Shown piece after piece: positions 1-8,930 of a DNA stretch of 64,000 nucleotides. How positions within the stretch are numbered: position 1 is the stretch's first letter; every line of letters begins with the position of its first letter. Position numbers and translations under genes: made by a program. The notes beneath the pieces were generated by a model. It was given only the letters and a program-made list of their open reading frames with translations, searched no databases and was not told the DNA's origin. Origin of the DNA: Vibrio tapetis subsp. tapetis (GTDB lineage: Bacteria; Pseudomonadota; Gammaproteobacteria; Enterobacterales; Vibrionaceae); NCBI RefSeq assembly GCF_900233005.1, contig NZ_LT960611.1, forward strand, positions 744,001-808,000, written 5' to 3'.

Positions 1-266
1 TGAGTCACCCAGATATCGCAATCGTCTAAATCCCGCTTAGCAAAGAGAATCGCATTTTCTTCAGCATGCAAGGTTTTAAGGTACTTCATATCACGTTCGT
101 CGGTTTCCGCGCTGTCGGATATACCGTGAGGGTAACCGTTAAAACCGACAGAAACGATTCGGTTATGTTTTGTGATCACCGCGCCTACTTGTGTCGATGG
201 GTCTTTACTCCAAGATGCCACCAGTTCGGCCATTTGATTAAAGCGCTGAGCCCATTTAGATATCAT
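1..266 (-). CDS. dCMP deaminase family protein, 3' part cut by window edge
   Basis: The first 88 codons of a cytidine/deoxycytidylate deaminase family protein are read on the minus strand from an ATG at 264-266. The protein shows the zinc-binding HAEEN signature (after KYLKTL) and the STQVGAV and GFNGYPHGI segments typical of bacterial dCMP deaminases. The second zinc motif (PCxxC) would lie beyond the window edge. The family converts dCMP to dUMP for dTTP synthesis in the cytosol. It is divergent from the gene at 578. The family call is firm, but whether the substrate is dCMP rather than another nucleotide cannot be tested with the C-terminus missing. Confidence 0.88.
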   Translation of the reverse strand, partial: MISKWAQRFNQMAELVASWSKDPSTQVGAVITKHNRIVSVGFNGYPHGISDSAETDERDMKYLKTLHAEENAILFAKRDLDDCDIWVT

Positions 267-577
267 GTAGAGTCCTCTCTTTCACTCGTGTCATTTCAAG
301 TCGACTAAAACTAATTTACTGATAGTAGCTTAGTTTGTGACTTACCCCTAACATTTCTGACTATTTGCTTGCGACTATATTTCTTCCACAAATTCAACGG
401 AAAACCGATGTCGCCTGTCACTGTCATCATTAACTTGGTCACGCTCTTAATAAGGGAAACACTCTCATCCTAAATCACGCCCGGGTTAGATCTCTAATAA
501 TTAGGGTAATTGAACATGGATTTGTTGCGATAAATCGCTAGAATAGCCGCCTCGTAACCAACTTGCTTGAGAGAATT
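267..577. other. Intergenic region between divergent genes
   Basis: About 310 bases separate the divergent dCMP deaminase and conserved hypothetical genes. It should hold both promoters. I see no convincing operator, hairpin or small coding frame; a GAGAG just before the ATG at 578 is the likely ribosome-binding site of the right-hand gene. Confidence 0.5.
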
Positions 578-1033
578 ATGGAACGCGATTACACCCTAGA
601 CTGCTTAATGACGATGCCTCGCCATGAATTAGAAGAATTTAGCATGCGAGTAATGACTCGCATGGTGCCTGAAGATGTCATGAGTGAGCTTTTTACTTTC
701 GACAAAGAAGAAGTTGATAACGAAGAGCGCATGAAGTCAGCTCAATTTGACGCAATGCTACGTATGACGGGTATCGCACTAGGGGAAGTGAGCCAAGCAT
801 TTAGTGAGTCTGATAACGCGGTACAAAATACCCAACGTATGACCCGCTTGGTGTTATGGCACTTCTACGCCATCTCTTTTAATCTAGAAGAAGCTATTTC
901 GCTTGAAATTCACTGCGAAAAAGTCGAATCGATTTTGATAAATGCGCCAGTAGACGCGTTCGGATGGGTAAAAGTACTTACTGAATTACTGCATTTTTAC
1001 GCCGAAAAAAACGAAACTGATCAAGACAAGTAG
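578..1033 (+). CDS. Conserved hypothetical protein (possibly DUF3069)
   Basis: The protein has 151 residues, is acidic and mostly helical, with no signal peptide, membrane segment or catalytic motif that I recognise. The frame is open from a TTG at 563, but the ATG at 578 has a GAGAG ribosome-binding site at a suitable distance and is preferred. The look (short, soluble, methionine- and glutamate-rich) resembles the gamma-proteobacterial DUF3069 proteins, but this is from memory and not secure. It stands alone, divergent from the dCMP deaminase, and is followed by a 10-bp-arm stem-loop. No function is assigned. Confidence 0.75.
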   Translation: MERDYTLDCLMTMPRHELEEFSMRVMTRMVPEDVMSELFTFDKEEVDNEERMKSAQFDAMLRMTGIALGEVSQAFSESDNAVQNTQRMTRLVLWHFYAISFNLEEAISLEIHCEKVESILINAPVDAFGWVKVLTELLHFYAEKNETDQDK

Positions 1034-1048
1034 CTCTATCAAATAAAG

Positions 1049-1081
1049 GGTAAGAGTCGAAAGCTATCTTTGACTCTTACC
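1049..1081 (+). terminator. Stem-loop after the conserved hypothetical gene
   Basis: Perfect 10-bp arms (1049-1058 and 1072-1081, GGTAAGAGTC/GACTCTTACC) lie 15 bases after the stop at 1033. There is no clear T-tract after it, so termination strength is uncertain. Confidence 0.45.
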
Positions 1082-1144
1082 TCGTAACATTTCTGAGCTA
1101 GATCAATCACCAGTTCGATCACGATACAGCGAATAACAGCCACA

Positions 1145-1525
1145 TCATTTTTCTGAATGAAGCCCTATCATATTCCCTTCAGTATCAATAACCATAGCAA
1201 TGAAACCATATTCACCAATCGACATTTTATCTTGTGTGACTTTACCACCAGCCGCCACGACTCGAGACTGCTCCAACGAACAATCTTCGCAAGAAAAGTA
1301 CACCATGGTGCTATTACCACCAGCGGAACAACCCGCCATTTTGATTAGAGCGCCCGTCGCACCGTACTGTTCGATATTCGAACTAAATGACCACATCTCT
1401 ATATTGGCGTCTTTAGGGTCGCCTAGCCGCTCTAAATCAACCGCTAAAACCGTTTGATAGAACGCTTTTGCTCTTTCAATATCATCAACGTATATTTCAA
1501 ACCAACCTACTGGATTACCTTGCAT
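1145..1525 (-). CDS. VOC family protein (glyoxalase/bleomycin-resistance fold)
   Basis: This 126-residue protein has the N-terminal VGWFEIYVDDIERAKAFY signature of the vicinal-oxygen-chelate superfamily and the closing DTEGNMIGLHS segment. This is the single-domain, about 120-residue form with paired beta-alpha-beta-beta-beta units. The candidate metal/substrate acidic residue near the C-terminus (E in DTEGN) is present. Family members range from glyoxalases to antibiotic-binding proteins and many have unknown substrates, so no reaction is assigned. It is a single gene in a row of unrelated minus-strand single genes and has no signal peptide, so it is cytosolic. Confidence 0.85.
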   Translation of the reverse strand: MQGNPVGWFEIYVDDIERAKAFYQTVLAVDLERLGDPKDANIEMWSFSSNIEQYGATGALIKMAGCSAGGNSTMVYFSCEDCSLEQSRVVAAGGKVTQDKMSIGEYGFIAMVIDTEGNMIGLHSEK

Positions 1526-1672
1526 ATTTTGTCCCTCGTTATGCCGCTACCCAATAAAACATAGGACACAGATTCAAAACTATCTAGCAAGGGACTTGCG
1601 ACTCAAAACCAATTCCAATAAAAGAGAAACCCATCGACATTTCTTGAATTTTTCGTGGTAAGTCCGATGGAA

Positions 1673-1972
1673 CTAAAGATCAAGAAGCTGTGCTTTTCGT
1701 TCGTTTTCGCACTCATAAGAGGCCATTTCGAATTCACGGCAGATCCACGGGCGGTTTTCATAAATGGTACACATCAAGGTTTCACGATCAACGGCGGAGC
1801 ACCATCCATCTTCAAGACGCAACATGGTTTCACCTCCCCATTCATCAACTGCGATGTGCTCTTCTGGCACCCCCGTATCTGTAATAATCATTACTTCTAA
1901 GCGGCAGCAGCAGGCTTGACAGTTTGCACAGGTAATTTCTTTGGTTGGAATGTTTTTTATATTAATGGTCAT
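1673..1972 (-). CDS. YkgJ family cysteine cluster protein
   Basis: The protein has 99 residues with nine cysteines. The arrangement CANCQACCCR at residues 15-24, followed by CSAVD, CTIYENRPWICREF and a final YEC, is typical of the YkgJ/UPF0153 (CxxCxxCC) family. These are thought to bind a metal, zinc or an Fe-S cluster, but the role is not established. It is predicted to be cytosolic. The gene is single and sits between the VOC gene and an acetyltransferase gene with no shared pathway apparent. Confidence 0.85.
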   Translation of the reverse strand: MTINIKNIPTKEITCANCQACCCRLEVMIITDTGVPEEHIAVDEWGGETMLRLEDGWCSAVDRETLMCTIYENRPWICREFEMASYECENERKAQLLDL

Positions 1973-2094
1973 GCATATCTACAATTAGAGCGGTTGACGC
2001 ATAGTACTCCAAAATTCAAATAAATATCGGGTTTCCTTTGGCATCAAGAACGACAAGCATCCTTTATTGAACAATAGGCCGCATCTAACTTGGC

Positions 2095-2535
2095 TCAACA
2101 TTCGTTGTTTAGACTCTGAGTTAGGTCTTTATATAAGACCGTATGTTCATCATTGGTGTTTGCCATTTCCCACCCCAAATTTAGGTAGAGTGCTGGAATG
2201 TGCGTATAAACGTATAGAACGGTCTCATCATTCATTATTGCCAAGCGTTCTGCATGTTGTATGAGTTTAGAGCTCACCCTTTGGTTTCTGTGCTCAATTT
2301 TTACATACAACGCATTTATCCACAGCGCTTGTGTACCTGTCTTGGGAGCAGGAAATCGTGTAAAGGCTAAACCACCGATAAGTTTGTCATGGGAAAACGC
2401 AAGTAAAGGCAGTGGAACATCAAAACCATTAACAAGAGGCAGGTAAGGCTCGAACTCCGACCATTCTGATTGAAATAACCGCGTAAGCGCTGCTATATAT
2501 TGGCTACCTGTTTTTGCCACAACAATCTCTATCAT
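2095..2535 (-). CDS. GNAT family N-acetyltransferase (atypical CoA loop)
   Basis: This 146-residue protein has the GNAT pattern: a central beta strand INALYVKIEHRNQ followed by a helix SSKLIQHAERLA and a late YLNLGWE segment. The acetyl-CoA pyrophosphate loop, normally Q/R-x-x-G-x-G/A, reads RNQRVS here, so both loop glycines are replaced. It may bind CoA weakly or have changed ligand. The substrate is unknown. It is read opposite to the SEC-C gene that starts at 2657. Confidence 0.75.
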   Translation of the reverse strand: MIEIVVAKTGSQYIAALTRLFQSEWSEFEPYLPLVNGFDVPLPLLAFSHDKLIGGLAFTRFPAPKTGTQALWINALYVKIEHRNQRVSSKLIQHAERLAIMNDETVLYVYTHIPALYLNLGWEMANTNDEHTVLYKDLTQSLNNEC

Positions 2536-2656
2536 AGATATAACCTTGTGTTGCAGTTGCTATAAACCACTTAACTGTCATCGCCGCTTTATCAATTGCG
2601 ATAGTTAGGTATAATCGCCGCATTATTGCGTCATACCAACTGTTAGTGAGTCTCCA

Positions 2657-2989
2657 ATGTCAAAAATGTTTTTTAAAGGCCGTATTGAAACCAGACAGAA
2701 CCATGTTCAATCTGGCTATAACGTTAACCGCGATGTAAAAGCGGGAAGCGAAGAAGCGCCGATTTCCATTATGGTAAAAACAGAAGAACGTAAAGCTGAG
2801 ATTGATGCTATCGTTGCTGAAAACGCGATGTTTGCAAGCATCACGGTAGACCCAACTCAGGAAGAAAACACCTTAGAGTTGGACACGATCCTCAATAAAC
2901 CAAAAACCACGACATTTGAAAAAACACCGAATCGCAACGATCCGTGCTCGTGTGGTAGTGGCAAAAAATACAAAAAATGCTGTGCTTAA
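2657..2989 (+). CDS. SEC-C/SWIM-type zinc-binding protein (PBPRA1643 family)
   Basis: This 110-residue protein ends in the SEC-C metal-binding motif: NRNDPCSCGSGKKYKKCC at about residues 92-109, which binds one zinc through CxC...CC. The N-terminal part (MFFKGRIETRQNHVQSGYN) matches a small family known from Vibrio, Photobacterium and relatives, described as the PBPRA1643 SWIM/SEC-C family. SEC-C tails often guide proteins to ribosomes or SecA partners, but the role of this small form is unknown. The gene is monocistronic and is followed by an 11-12 bp stem-loop. Confidence 0.85.
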   Translation: MSKMFFKGRIETRQNHVQSGYNVNRDVKAGSEEAPISIMVKTEERKAEIDAIVAENAMFASITVDPTQEENTLELDTILNKPKTTTFEKTPNRNDPCSCGSGKKYKKCCA

Positions 2990-3007
2990 TTACGTAGTAG
3001 CCAATCG

Positions 3008-3036
3008 TAAACTGAAGTGGCGATCACTTCAGTTTA
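3008..3036. terminator. Bidirectional stem-loop between convergent genes
   Basis: Arms TAAACTGAAGTG (3008-3019) and CACTTCAGTTTA (3025-3036) form a 12-bp stem with a 5-nt loop between the SEC-C gene and the convergent small zinc-ribbon gene. It is short of T residues but suitably placed for both. Confidence 0.65.
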
Positions 3037-3046
3037 TCCACTAAAT

Positions 3047-3208
3047 CTAATCGTCTTCCCCACATTTTACACACGCATCATACGTCCTTTCCCCCTCACT
3101 AATAACAATATAGCGAGCAACGCAACGCTCACATAACGCCAGTATAGGGTACGCATCTTTACGTTTTTTCGCGTTCGGATCGCCTTCCGTCGTATAATAC
3201 TTTCTCAT
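3047..3208 (-). CDS. Small zinc-ribbon-like hypothetical protein
   Basis: The protein has 53 residues and starts MRKYYTTEGD. The open frame runs upstream to 3316, but a GGAG lies 7 bases before the ATG at 3206-3208, and the extra N-terminal part looks non-coding. It contains two CxxC pairs, CERC at about residue 32 and CVKC at about residue 47, spaced like a zinc ribbon, plus an acidic tail. No function is known to me. Proteins of this size and pattern recur in vibrios as uncharacterised single genes. Confidence 0.7.
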   Translation of the reverse strand: MRKYYTTEGDPNAKKRKDAYPILALCERCVARYIVISEGERTYDACVKCGEDD

Positions 3209-3432
3209 TATGGCTCCGTATTCGTTCATTATGCCGGTATTGTAACGTGCAATAACCTTAACGCATACAAACCAACAAACAATCCCCCCTTTTAAGCGAG
3301 TTTTAAGCGGACACACACCAAATAGTACGAGTTATCGACTGAGTTTACGTCAGCACGCCCCCAACTCTGCACACGCAACTTTTCCTACCTCCCGCAATTG
3401 CTATCCTAGTAAAAAAATGATTGGGAAAAGTC

Positions 3433-4392
3433 ATGGCCACCGCAAGAAAACAGCTCATCTCTGTCGATGCAACGCCCTATTATCACTGCGTCTCAAGGTG
3501 TGTAAGGCAAAGCTATTTATGTGGCGAAGATGCCACTACAAATAAGAGCTATGAACATCGTAGGGAATGGATCGAACACAAAATTCAATCACTCACGCTT
3601 ACCTATTGCATTGATATCTGCGCGTACGCCGTGATGAGCAATCATTACCATTTGGTGTCGCACATCAATCAAAACAAAGCGCTTCAATTATCACTTTCCG
3701 ATGTGGTTGAACGCTGGAGTCATAACCATAAGCTACCGGTGCTGATTCAACGTTGGTTGAACAAAGACTTAAAGACACAAGCGGAAGAAGATAAATGTTT
3801 AGAAGTTATCGAGGCATGGCGAGAGCGGATCTGGTCATTAAGTTGGTTCATGAAAGAGCTTAACTACGATATCGCCTGCAGAGCCAATCAAGAAGACCAA
3901 TGCTCTGGGCACTTTTGGGAAAGTCGCTTCAAAAGCCAAGCACTACTTGATGAAAAAGCATTAGCCGCTGCCATGACTTATGTGGACTTAAACCCGGTTC
4001 GAGCGGGTATCGCAAACTCTCCTGAACAATCTGACTTTACGTCAATAAAAGCAAGACTGCAGGCACTTAACAAACACCTTGAAACCGCGCCATGCCTACA
4101 TCCATTCATTGGCGATCCAACCAACAAATTAGTGGACGGAATACCATTTAAGTTAATGGATTACATGGAATTGGTTGACTGGACAGCCCGGCAGTTCCGA
4201 GAAGGAAAAACATCAATGGCTGCCCATTTACCACCAATTTTAGAAAGGCTTAACTTTAGCCAAAGTAACTGGTTAGAAATCTGTACTTCCATAGAGAAAA
4301 AGCGTTCCACAGCCATCGGTTCACCTAGCAAACTTCAGCAAGCAAAAGTCGCTTTAAATAAATCAAAAATTCACTATTATCCGCTCGAATAG
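3433..4392 (+). CDS. REP-associated-type tyrosine transposase (Y1/HUH, IS200-like domain)
   Basis: This 319-residue protein has the Y1_Tnp fold. The N-terminal YYHCVSRCVRQ is typical of this subfamily, the HUH metal motif is HYH at residues 71-73 in VMSNHYHLV, and the C-terminal part has GHFWESRFKSQALLDE and YVDLNPVRAGI. A candidate catalytic tyrosine is in the helix ELNYDIACR (about residue 145). The frame is full length. A TTG at 3421 is possible, but the ATG at 3433 follows a GGGAAAAG ribosome-binding site. No terminal repeats or target duplication flank it, which fits a single-copy domesticated RAYT rather than an active insertion sequence. A possible partner palindrome is at 7653-7692. 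Confidence 0.85.
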   Translation: MATARKQLISVDATPYYHCVSRCVRQSYLCGEDATTNKSYEHRREWIEHKIQSLTLTYCIDICAYAVMSNHYHLVSHINQNKALQLSLSDVVERWSHNHKLPVLIQRWLNKDLKTQAEEDKCLEVIEAWRERIWSLSWFMKELNYDIACRANQEDQCSGHFWESRFKSQALLDEKALAAAMTYVDLNPVRAGIANSPEQSDFTSIKARLQALNKHLETAPCLHPFIGDPTNKLVDGIPFKLMDYMELVDWTARQFREGKTSMAAHLPPILERLNFSQSNWLEICTSIEKKRSTAIGSPSKLQQAKVALNKSKIHYYPLE

Positions 4393-4609
4393 AAAACGCC
4401 CCACGCAATAGAACACAAAATACTACGCCAGCATTAAGTTGGCTGGTTCCGTCTATTTCACACTGTTGGTGACACTAAGGTTTTCCTAAAAGCGATTGAT
4501 CGACGCGTTTTTTGAAGCCTACATTGAAAATAATTCGAGCACTTCTAATTTGAATACGGGTTTCTATGTAGAATTTTGATTAAGTGTGTGTCTGGTTAGA
4601 TAGAAGTAC

Positions 4610-4888
4610 CTACGACGATTTCATCGTCATAGTGTTTCTTCTTAATAAACAACGCTCTGTATTACGACCGACAACCGAGGACTTACTATATTGGTTGCCT
4701 GAGTCCCCGAACGAGGTGAATCCAAGGCAACCTAGATAGTCGTCAACCTGTTTGGCCGTCACCTCTATATCGAGAGTTTCCTGAATAGTTTTGATAAATT
4801 CGTTAGTAGTAAACGTTGTACGAAGTGGCTTATATATTGAGAAGAAATCTTGAGGCTTGAGCTTGAACAAAGGATTAATTGTTGGCAT
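4610..4888 (-). CDS. Hypothetical protein, doubtful
   Basis: The frame of 92 codons has a plausible soluble composition for its first 65 residues (MPTINPLFKLKPQDFFSIYK onward) and a lower-quality arginine/threonine-rich tail, which may mean a frameshift or a truncated end. Only a weak AGGG lies before the start. It may be a gene remnant next to the transposase. No family is recognised. Confidence 0.35.
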   Translation of the reverse strand: MPTINPLFKLKPQDFFSIYKPLRTTFTTNEFIKTIQETLDIEVTAKQVDDYLGCLGFTSFGDSGNQYSKSSVVGRNTERCLLRRNTMTMKSS

Positions 4889-5146
4889 CTACTGCAACCC
4901 TAACACGAACAAAACGTGCATCGAGTATAACTGAGCGACAAATGCAACACCATGCTTATAGAGTAATCATTCTAGCATTTTATAAATATATTCGACAAGA
5001 TGCGATTCATGTAGCCTCTTTTTGAAACCACATAAAAACCTATCCGCTTTCTGAGTAATACGCCCATTCACCAAACACTTAATTGATATACAGGCCCTTG
5101 AGTGGTCTAATAACGCAATAGCGCACCGTTACTTTGGAATCCATTG

Positions 5147-6571
5147 ATGTCACAAGACAACCAGCCTACTCTTTTCTTTTTCGATTATGAAACTTGGGGA
5201 GTAAACCCAGCAATCGATCGTCCTTGCCAGTTTGCAGGGGTTCGTACCGATATGGATTTTAATATTATTGGTGAACCCTTAGTCATTTATTGTCAGCCAC
5301 CTAGTGATTATCTACCGGCGCCTGAAGCTGCGTTGATCACAGGTATTATGCCGCAAACAGCGGTTTCTAAAGGGCTATCTGAGCCAGAGTTCATCGCTAA
5401 GATTCACCACGAACTGGCAACACCGAATACCACCAGCCTTGGCTACAATAGCATTCGGTTCGATGATGAAGTGTCTCGTTATACGTTATACCGTAACTTT
5501 TTAGATCCTTACGCTTGGGCGTGGCAGAATGGCAACTCTCGCTGGGACTTATTAGATGTGATGCGTACTTGCTATGCCCTTCGACCAGACGGAATAGAAT
5601 GGCCTGAAAGAGAAGACGGCTTTCCAAGTTTTAAGCTGGAGCACCTATCAGTAGCCAATGGCATTGAACATGCAAATGCCCACGATGCGATGGCTGATGT
5701 TATCGCTACCATTGAACTTGCAAAAAAAGTTAAGCAAGCTCAACCTAAACTCTTTGATTATCTATTTAGTATGCGGCACAAACGTAAACTGAATGACTTA
5801 ATTGATATCGTTAATATGACGCCACTAATGCATGTTTCAGGCATGCTTGGGCCTAAATGCGCCTACACTAGTTGGATGGTTCCGGTTGCTTGGCACCCGA
5901 CAAACAAAAATGCCGTCGTGATGATTAACTTGGCTTTCGATCCGCAACCATTAATCAATTTAGACGTCGATGCGATCCGCGAACGTATGTACACCAAACG
6001 CGATGAACTTGCCGAGGGGGAGCAGCCTATTCCTGTGAAACTGGTGCAACTAAATAAATGCCCGACACTGGCTCCGGCTAAAACACTTACGGCAGAAAAT
6101 GCCGAAAAAATCGGAATTGATCGCGAACAGTGTTTGAAGAACTTAGCACTGATTAAACAGCACCCAGAGATCAGAGAAAAGCTGACAGAGCTATACAGCA
6201 ACGAGCGTCAGTACGACAAAAATCCAGATGTAGATACCCAACTGTACGATGGATTTTTCTCGCCAGCAGACAAAGCCGCAATGGACATCATTCGCAACGC
6301 TAAGCCCGAAGATCTTGGCGATCTCGATATTAGCTTCAGCGATGATCGTATCGCGCCACTTCTATTCCGTTATCGTGCTCGCCATTACCCTCACACGTTA
6401 AGCGAAGGCGAACAACAAAAGTGGGCCGCACATTGTCGTGGCTATTACGAGAACCGTATTGAAGAATACATGCTTAATCTTGAAAACTTAGCTCACGAAC
6501 ATGAAAGTGACGAAACGAAATTAGCTATATTAAAATCCGTTTATCGCTATGTAGAAAAACTTGTCTCATAA
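5147..6571 (+). CDS. sbcB: Exodeoxyribonuclease I
   Basis: The protein has 474 residues, the usual length for exonuclease I. It degrades single-stranded DNA 3' to 5' in mismatch repair and recombination. The DEDDh exonuclease domain is clear: FFDYETWG with D13 and E15, then [12 protein letters not shown], and [11 protein letters not shown] with the late His and Asp. After it come the SH3-like and C-terminal helical regions typical of ExoI (YENRIEEYM near the end). The ATG at 5147 directly follows an in-frame TTG and is chosen as start. The lrgA-like gene starts 11 bases after its stop, so the three genes may be cotranscribed. Confidence 0.95.
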   Translation: MSQDNQPTLFFFDYETWGVNPAIDRPCQFAGVRTDMDFNIIGEPLVIYCQPPSDYLPAPEAALITGIMPQTAVSKGLSEPEFIAKIHHELATPNTTSLGYNSIRFDDEVSRYTLYRNFLDPYAWAWQNGNSRWDLLDVMRTCYALRPDGIEWPEREDGFPSFKLEHLSVANGIEHANAHDAMADVIATIELAKKVKQAQPKLFDYLFSMRHKRKLNDLIDIVNMTPLMHVSGMLGPKCAYTSWMVPVAWHPTNKNAVVMINLAFDPQPLINLDVDAIRERMYTKRDELAEGEQPIPVKLVQLNKCPTLAPAKTLTAENAEKIGIDREQCLKNLALIKQHPEIREKLTELYSNERQYDKNPDVDTQLYDGFFSPADKAAMDIIRNAKPEDLGDLDISFSDDRIAPLLFRYRARHYPHTLSEGEQQKWAAHCRGYYENRIEEYMLNLENLAHEHESDETKLAILKSVYRYVEKLVS

Positions 6572-6581
6572 AGGCACTCCT

Positions 6582-6944
6582 ATGTTTAAACGCCTACTCG
6601 GCTACGTGGTTTCATTCGCTGTTATTATGGCCTGCTTATTAGCCGGCCTAACCATTCAATCAGCTCTCGGTACATCCATTCCCGGTAGTATTTTTGGCAT
6701 GCTATTGTTGTTTGCTTTGCTGGTTTTCGGCATTGTGCCTGTTGAATGGGTTAAGCCAACCTCTCAGCTTTTCATCCGCTATATGATTCTGCTGTTTGTT
6801 CCTATCAGCGTCGGATTGATGGATCACTATGAAATGCTCGCGGAAAATGCACTGCCTATTTTGGCAAGTGCCGTGGGCGGAACTGCGATCGTCTTAGTGC
6901 TATTAGGATTAACGTTGGAACATATTCTAAAAGGAGAGAAGTAG
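6582..6944 (+). CDS. lrgA: CidA/LrgA family holin-like membrane protein
   Basis: This 120-residue inner-membrane protein has four hydrophobic segments and the family's conserved [10 protein letters not shown] and [12 protein letters not shown] stretches. CidA/LrgA proteins form holin-like pores tied to murein hydrolase control and, in some bacteria, to pyruvate or overflow metabolite transport. The frame opens at 6561, but that part overlaps sbcB, and an AGGCACTCCT stretch precedes the ATG at 6582. It is followed after a single base by the LrgB partner. The symbol is by family; the E. coli equivalent is yohJ. Confidence 0.88.
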   Translation: MFKRLLGYVVSFAVIMACLLAGLTIQSALGTSIPGSIFGMLLLFALLVFGIVPVEWVKPTSQLFIRYMILLFVPISVGLMDHYEMLAENALPILASAVGGTAIVLVLLGLTLEHILKGEK

Positions 6945-6945
6945 T

Positions 6946-7623
6946 ATGTGGCTTGTTATCACCATTGCTGTTTTCTTTTTTGCTAGAGCTGTTAGCTTAA
7001 AATTGAAAAACCCGATCATGAATCCGTTGGTGATAAGCGTTTCTATCATCATCTGTGCTCTATTATTACTTGATATCGATTTTTCAACCTATTACGGAGA
7101 AACAGACTACCTGAGCTATTTACTTCAGCCTGCTGTCGTAGCTTTGGCTTACCCGCTATATTCGCAGTTACCAGAAATTCGCACTCGCTGGAGGATCATT
7201 CTACTCGCCTGCGGTGTAGGCAGCATCATGTCGATGTTAACGTCATCTGTCATTGCCGTTTATCTCAATACCGATTTAACGCTCATAGCCAGCTTACTCG
7301 GTAAATCGGTGACGACTCCAATTGCGATGGAAGTCTCTAGTAGCTTAGGTGGTGAGCCATCCATTGCCGCCATATTTGTATTAATTGTTGGTCTATTTGG
7401 GGCAATATTTGCGTATCCAATCTACAATTTGGTAGGTATTACGCACCCAATAGCGAAAGGATTAACCATGGGTACTGTTTCTCATGCGCTTGGAACCTCC
7501 ACTTGCATAGAGAAAGATCCTAGAGATGCCGCTTTTAGTAGTTTGGCACTGGTACTTTGTGGGGTTATCACCTCTATTCTAGCCCCTGCATTTTTCTCAT
7601 TGGTTGTTTGGCTAAGTAGCTAA
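6946..7623 (+). CDS. lrgB: CidB/LrgB family autolysis-modulator membrane protein
   Basis: This 225-residue polytopic membrane protein has the LrgB pattern (E. coli YohK about 231 aa): LLQPAVVALAYPLY, LLGKSVTTPIAMEVSSSLGG and a conserved GTVSHALGTS. It acts with LrgA, whose stop is one base before this start. A strong AAGGAGAG ribosome-binding site lies inside the lrgA end. Together they form the usual two-gene membrane unit. The substrate in this organism is unknown. Confidence 0.9.
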   Translation: MWLVITIAVFFFARAVSLKLKNPIMNPLVISVSIIICALLLLDIDFSTYYGETDYLSYLLQPAVVALAYPLYSQLPEIRTRWRIILLACGVGSIMSMLTSSVIAVYLNTDLTLIASLLGKSVTTPIAMEVSSSLGGEPSIAAIFVLIVGLFGAIFAYPIYNLVGITHPIAKGLTMGTVSHALGTSTCIEKDPRDAAFSSLALVLCGVITSILAPAFFSLVVWLSS

Positions 7624-7652
7624 GTTTCTACTTTGCGCCCATTCAATAGTGC

Positions 7653-7692
7653 GAGGGGTCACACATGTAATTGATTACATGTGTGACCCCTC
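7653..7692. repeat. Perfect 19-bp inverted repeat (REP-like palindrome)
   Basis: Left arm 7653-7671 (GAGGGGTCACACATGTAAT) pairs perfectly with 7674-7692, with a 2-nt centre. It lies 29 bases after lrgB. It could act as a transcription stop, but the stem is unusually long and no T-tract follows. It looks like a mobile repetitive palindrome of the REP kind. Confidence 0.7.
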
Positions 7693-7727
7693 TCAATTTA
7701 TGTAACGAACATTATCGTTGCACTTAC

Positions 7728-7749
7728 AAGCGTGATCATGATCACTGTT
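7728..7749. promoter_or_regulatory. Probable CRP-binding site upstream of cdd
   Basis: The core GTGA-TCATGA-TCAC (7732-7745) matches the CRP half-sites GTGA-N6-TCAC perfectly, 54 bases before the cdd start. In E. coli the cdd promoter is CRP/CytR controlled, which supports the call. No CytR site was identified. Confidence 0.65.
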
Positions 7750-7799
7750 ATTGTTTCTATTTGACCTAGAATGATACACATAACATAAAAGGATCACGT

Positions 7800-8687
7800 A
7801 TGAACGAGCGTATTGAACAAGTACTAAGCAAAATGCCAGACAGCATTGCTGGCATTCTTAAAGTCATCATTAGCGAAATGAGCTACGACGCAACTATCTC
7901 TAAGTTGCAGTTTCAATCACTGTTAGATGCTTCTGGTCTAACCGATCAAGAGTTGCGACTCGCCCTACTTCCATTAGCTGCTACTTACGCCCATGTTCCT
8001 CTATCAGACTTTTATGTTGGCGCTATTGCTCGTGGGCTTTCTGGACGCTTGTATTTTGGCGCTAACGTTGAAATGGCTGGCGTTCAGTTAGGACAAACCG
8101 TACACGCCGAGCAAGCAGCGATTAGCCATGCATGGATGAAAGGTGAAGAAGGCCTTATTGATGTAACTGTCAACTTTAGCCCATGTGGTCACTGCCGCCA
8201 ATTCATGAACGAACTGACAACAGCTAAAGACTTGATGATACAACTGCCAGAGCGCGAAGCTCTGTCTTTACATACCTATTTACCTGACTCATTTGGCCCT
8301 GCAGACCTTGGTGTAACGGAAGGCCTGATGACAAAAGTCGATAAAGGCATCACTAGTGAAAGTAATGATGAACTCATACAGCAAGCTGTAGCTGCATTGA
8401 ATATGAGCCACTCACCTTACACCAAAAATCATAGTGGTGTTGCTATCCGTACTTCTGACGGTGCAATAGTTAAAGGCAGTTACGCGGAGAACGCCGCTTT
8501 TAACCCTAGCCTACCCCCGCTCCAAGTTGCCCTCGTTCAAGTTTTGTTAGCCGGTAACACTTTTGCAGATATTGAATCTGTGGCGCTAGTAGAAATGCTT
8601 GAAAGTTCAATGAGCCACTTGATTGATACTCAAGGGACTATGGAAGCGATTAGCCCAGATGTTCCGGTAGAATACATCGCTTATTAG
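7800..8687 (+). CDS. cdd: Cytidine deaminase
   Basis: The 295-residue protein is of the long homodimeric E. coli type: an active N-terminal half and a C-terminal pseudo-catalytic half. The zinc site is visible as HAEQAA at about residue 102 and PCGHC at about residue 129. It deaminates cytidine and deoxycytidine to uridine and deoxyuridine in pyrimidine salvage. The start follows AAAAGGATCAC. The gene is alone, with a CRP-like site upstream and a 13-bp-arm hairpin downstream. Confidence 0.95.
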   Translation: MNERIEQVLSKMPDSIAGILKVIISEMSYDATISKLQFQSLLDASGLTDQELRLALLPLAATYAHVPLSDFYVGAIARGLSGRLYFGANVEMAGVQLGQTVHAEQAAISHAWMKGEEGLIDVTVNFSPCGHCRQFMNELTTAKDLMIQLPEREALSLHTYLPDSFGPADLGVTEGLMTKVDKGITSESNDELIQQAVAALNMSHSPYTKNHSGVAIRTSDGAIVKGSYAENAAFNPSLPPLQVALVQVLLAGNTFADIESVALVEMLESSMSHLIDTQGTMEAISPDVPVEYIAY

Positions 8688-8711
8688 TGCGCGCTAGTGG
8701 CGAACTATAGA

Positions 8712-8747
8712 TCATCATTAAGGCTCTTTTTAGGGCCTTAATGATGA
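8712..8747 (+). terminator. Hairpin after cdd
   Basis: Perfect 13-bp arms (8712-8724 TCATCATTAAGGC and 8735-8747) with a 10-nt loop lie 25 bases after the cdd stop. T residues are in the loop rather than after the stem, so termination is likely but not of the textbook form. Confidence 0.6.
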
Positions 8748-8859
8748 GTGTACGATCAACCATCACTCCATCGTCTTTTCAATTACTGCCTATTCAGCTT
8801 CTATTTGTTCAAAAGCTAAACAAGCTGAAATTTGTTGGCAAATAATTGTATCTATTCAG

Positions 8860-8875
8860 TAGCAAACGATTGCGT
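8860..8875. promoter_or_regulatory. PurR operator (PUR box) upstream of purT
   Basis: TAGCAAACGATTGCGT matches 15 of 16 positions of the PurR consensus ANGCAANCGNTTNCNT (the first A is T here). It lies 55 bases before purT, where a repressor would block the promoter. Confidence 0.85.
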
Positions 8876-8930
8876 AATGATCGTTTTTCAGTATGATCCG
8901 CAGCAACTCAACAAATGAATAGGGTTCAAA

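Noticed and set aside
3421..3433. TTG at 3421 as transposase start
   Set aside because: The ATG at 3433 has a better-placed ribosome-binding site that lies inside the longer reading.
4393..5146. Search for terminal repeats or target duplications around the transposase
   Set aside because: No matching inverted or direct repeats were seen flanking 3433-4392, so no insertion-sequence boundaries are called.
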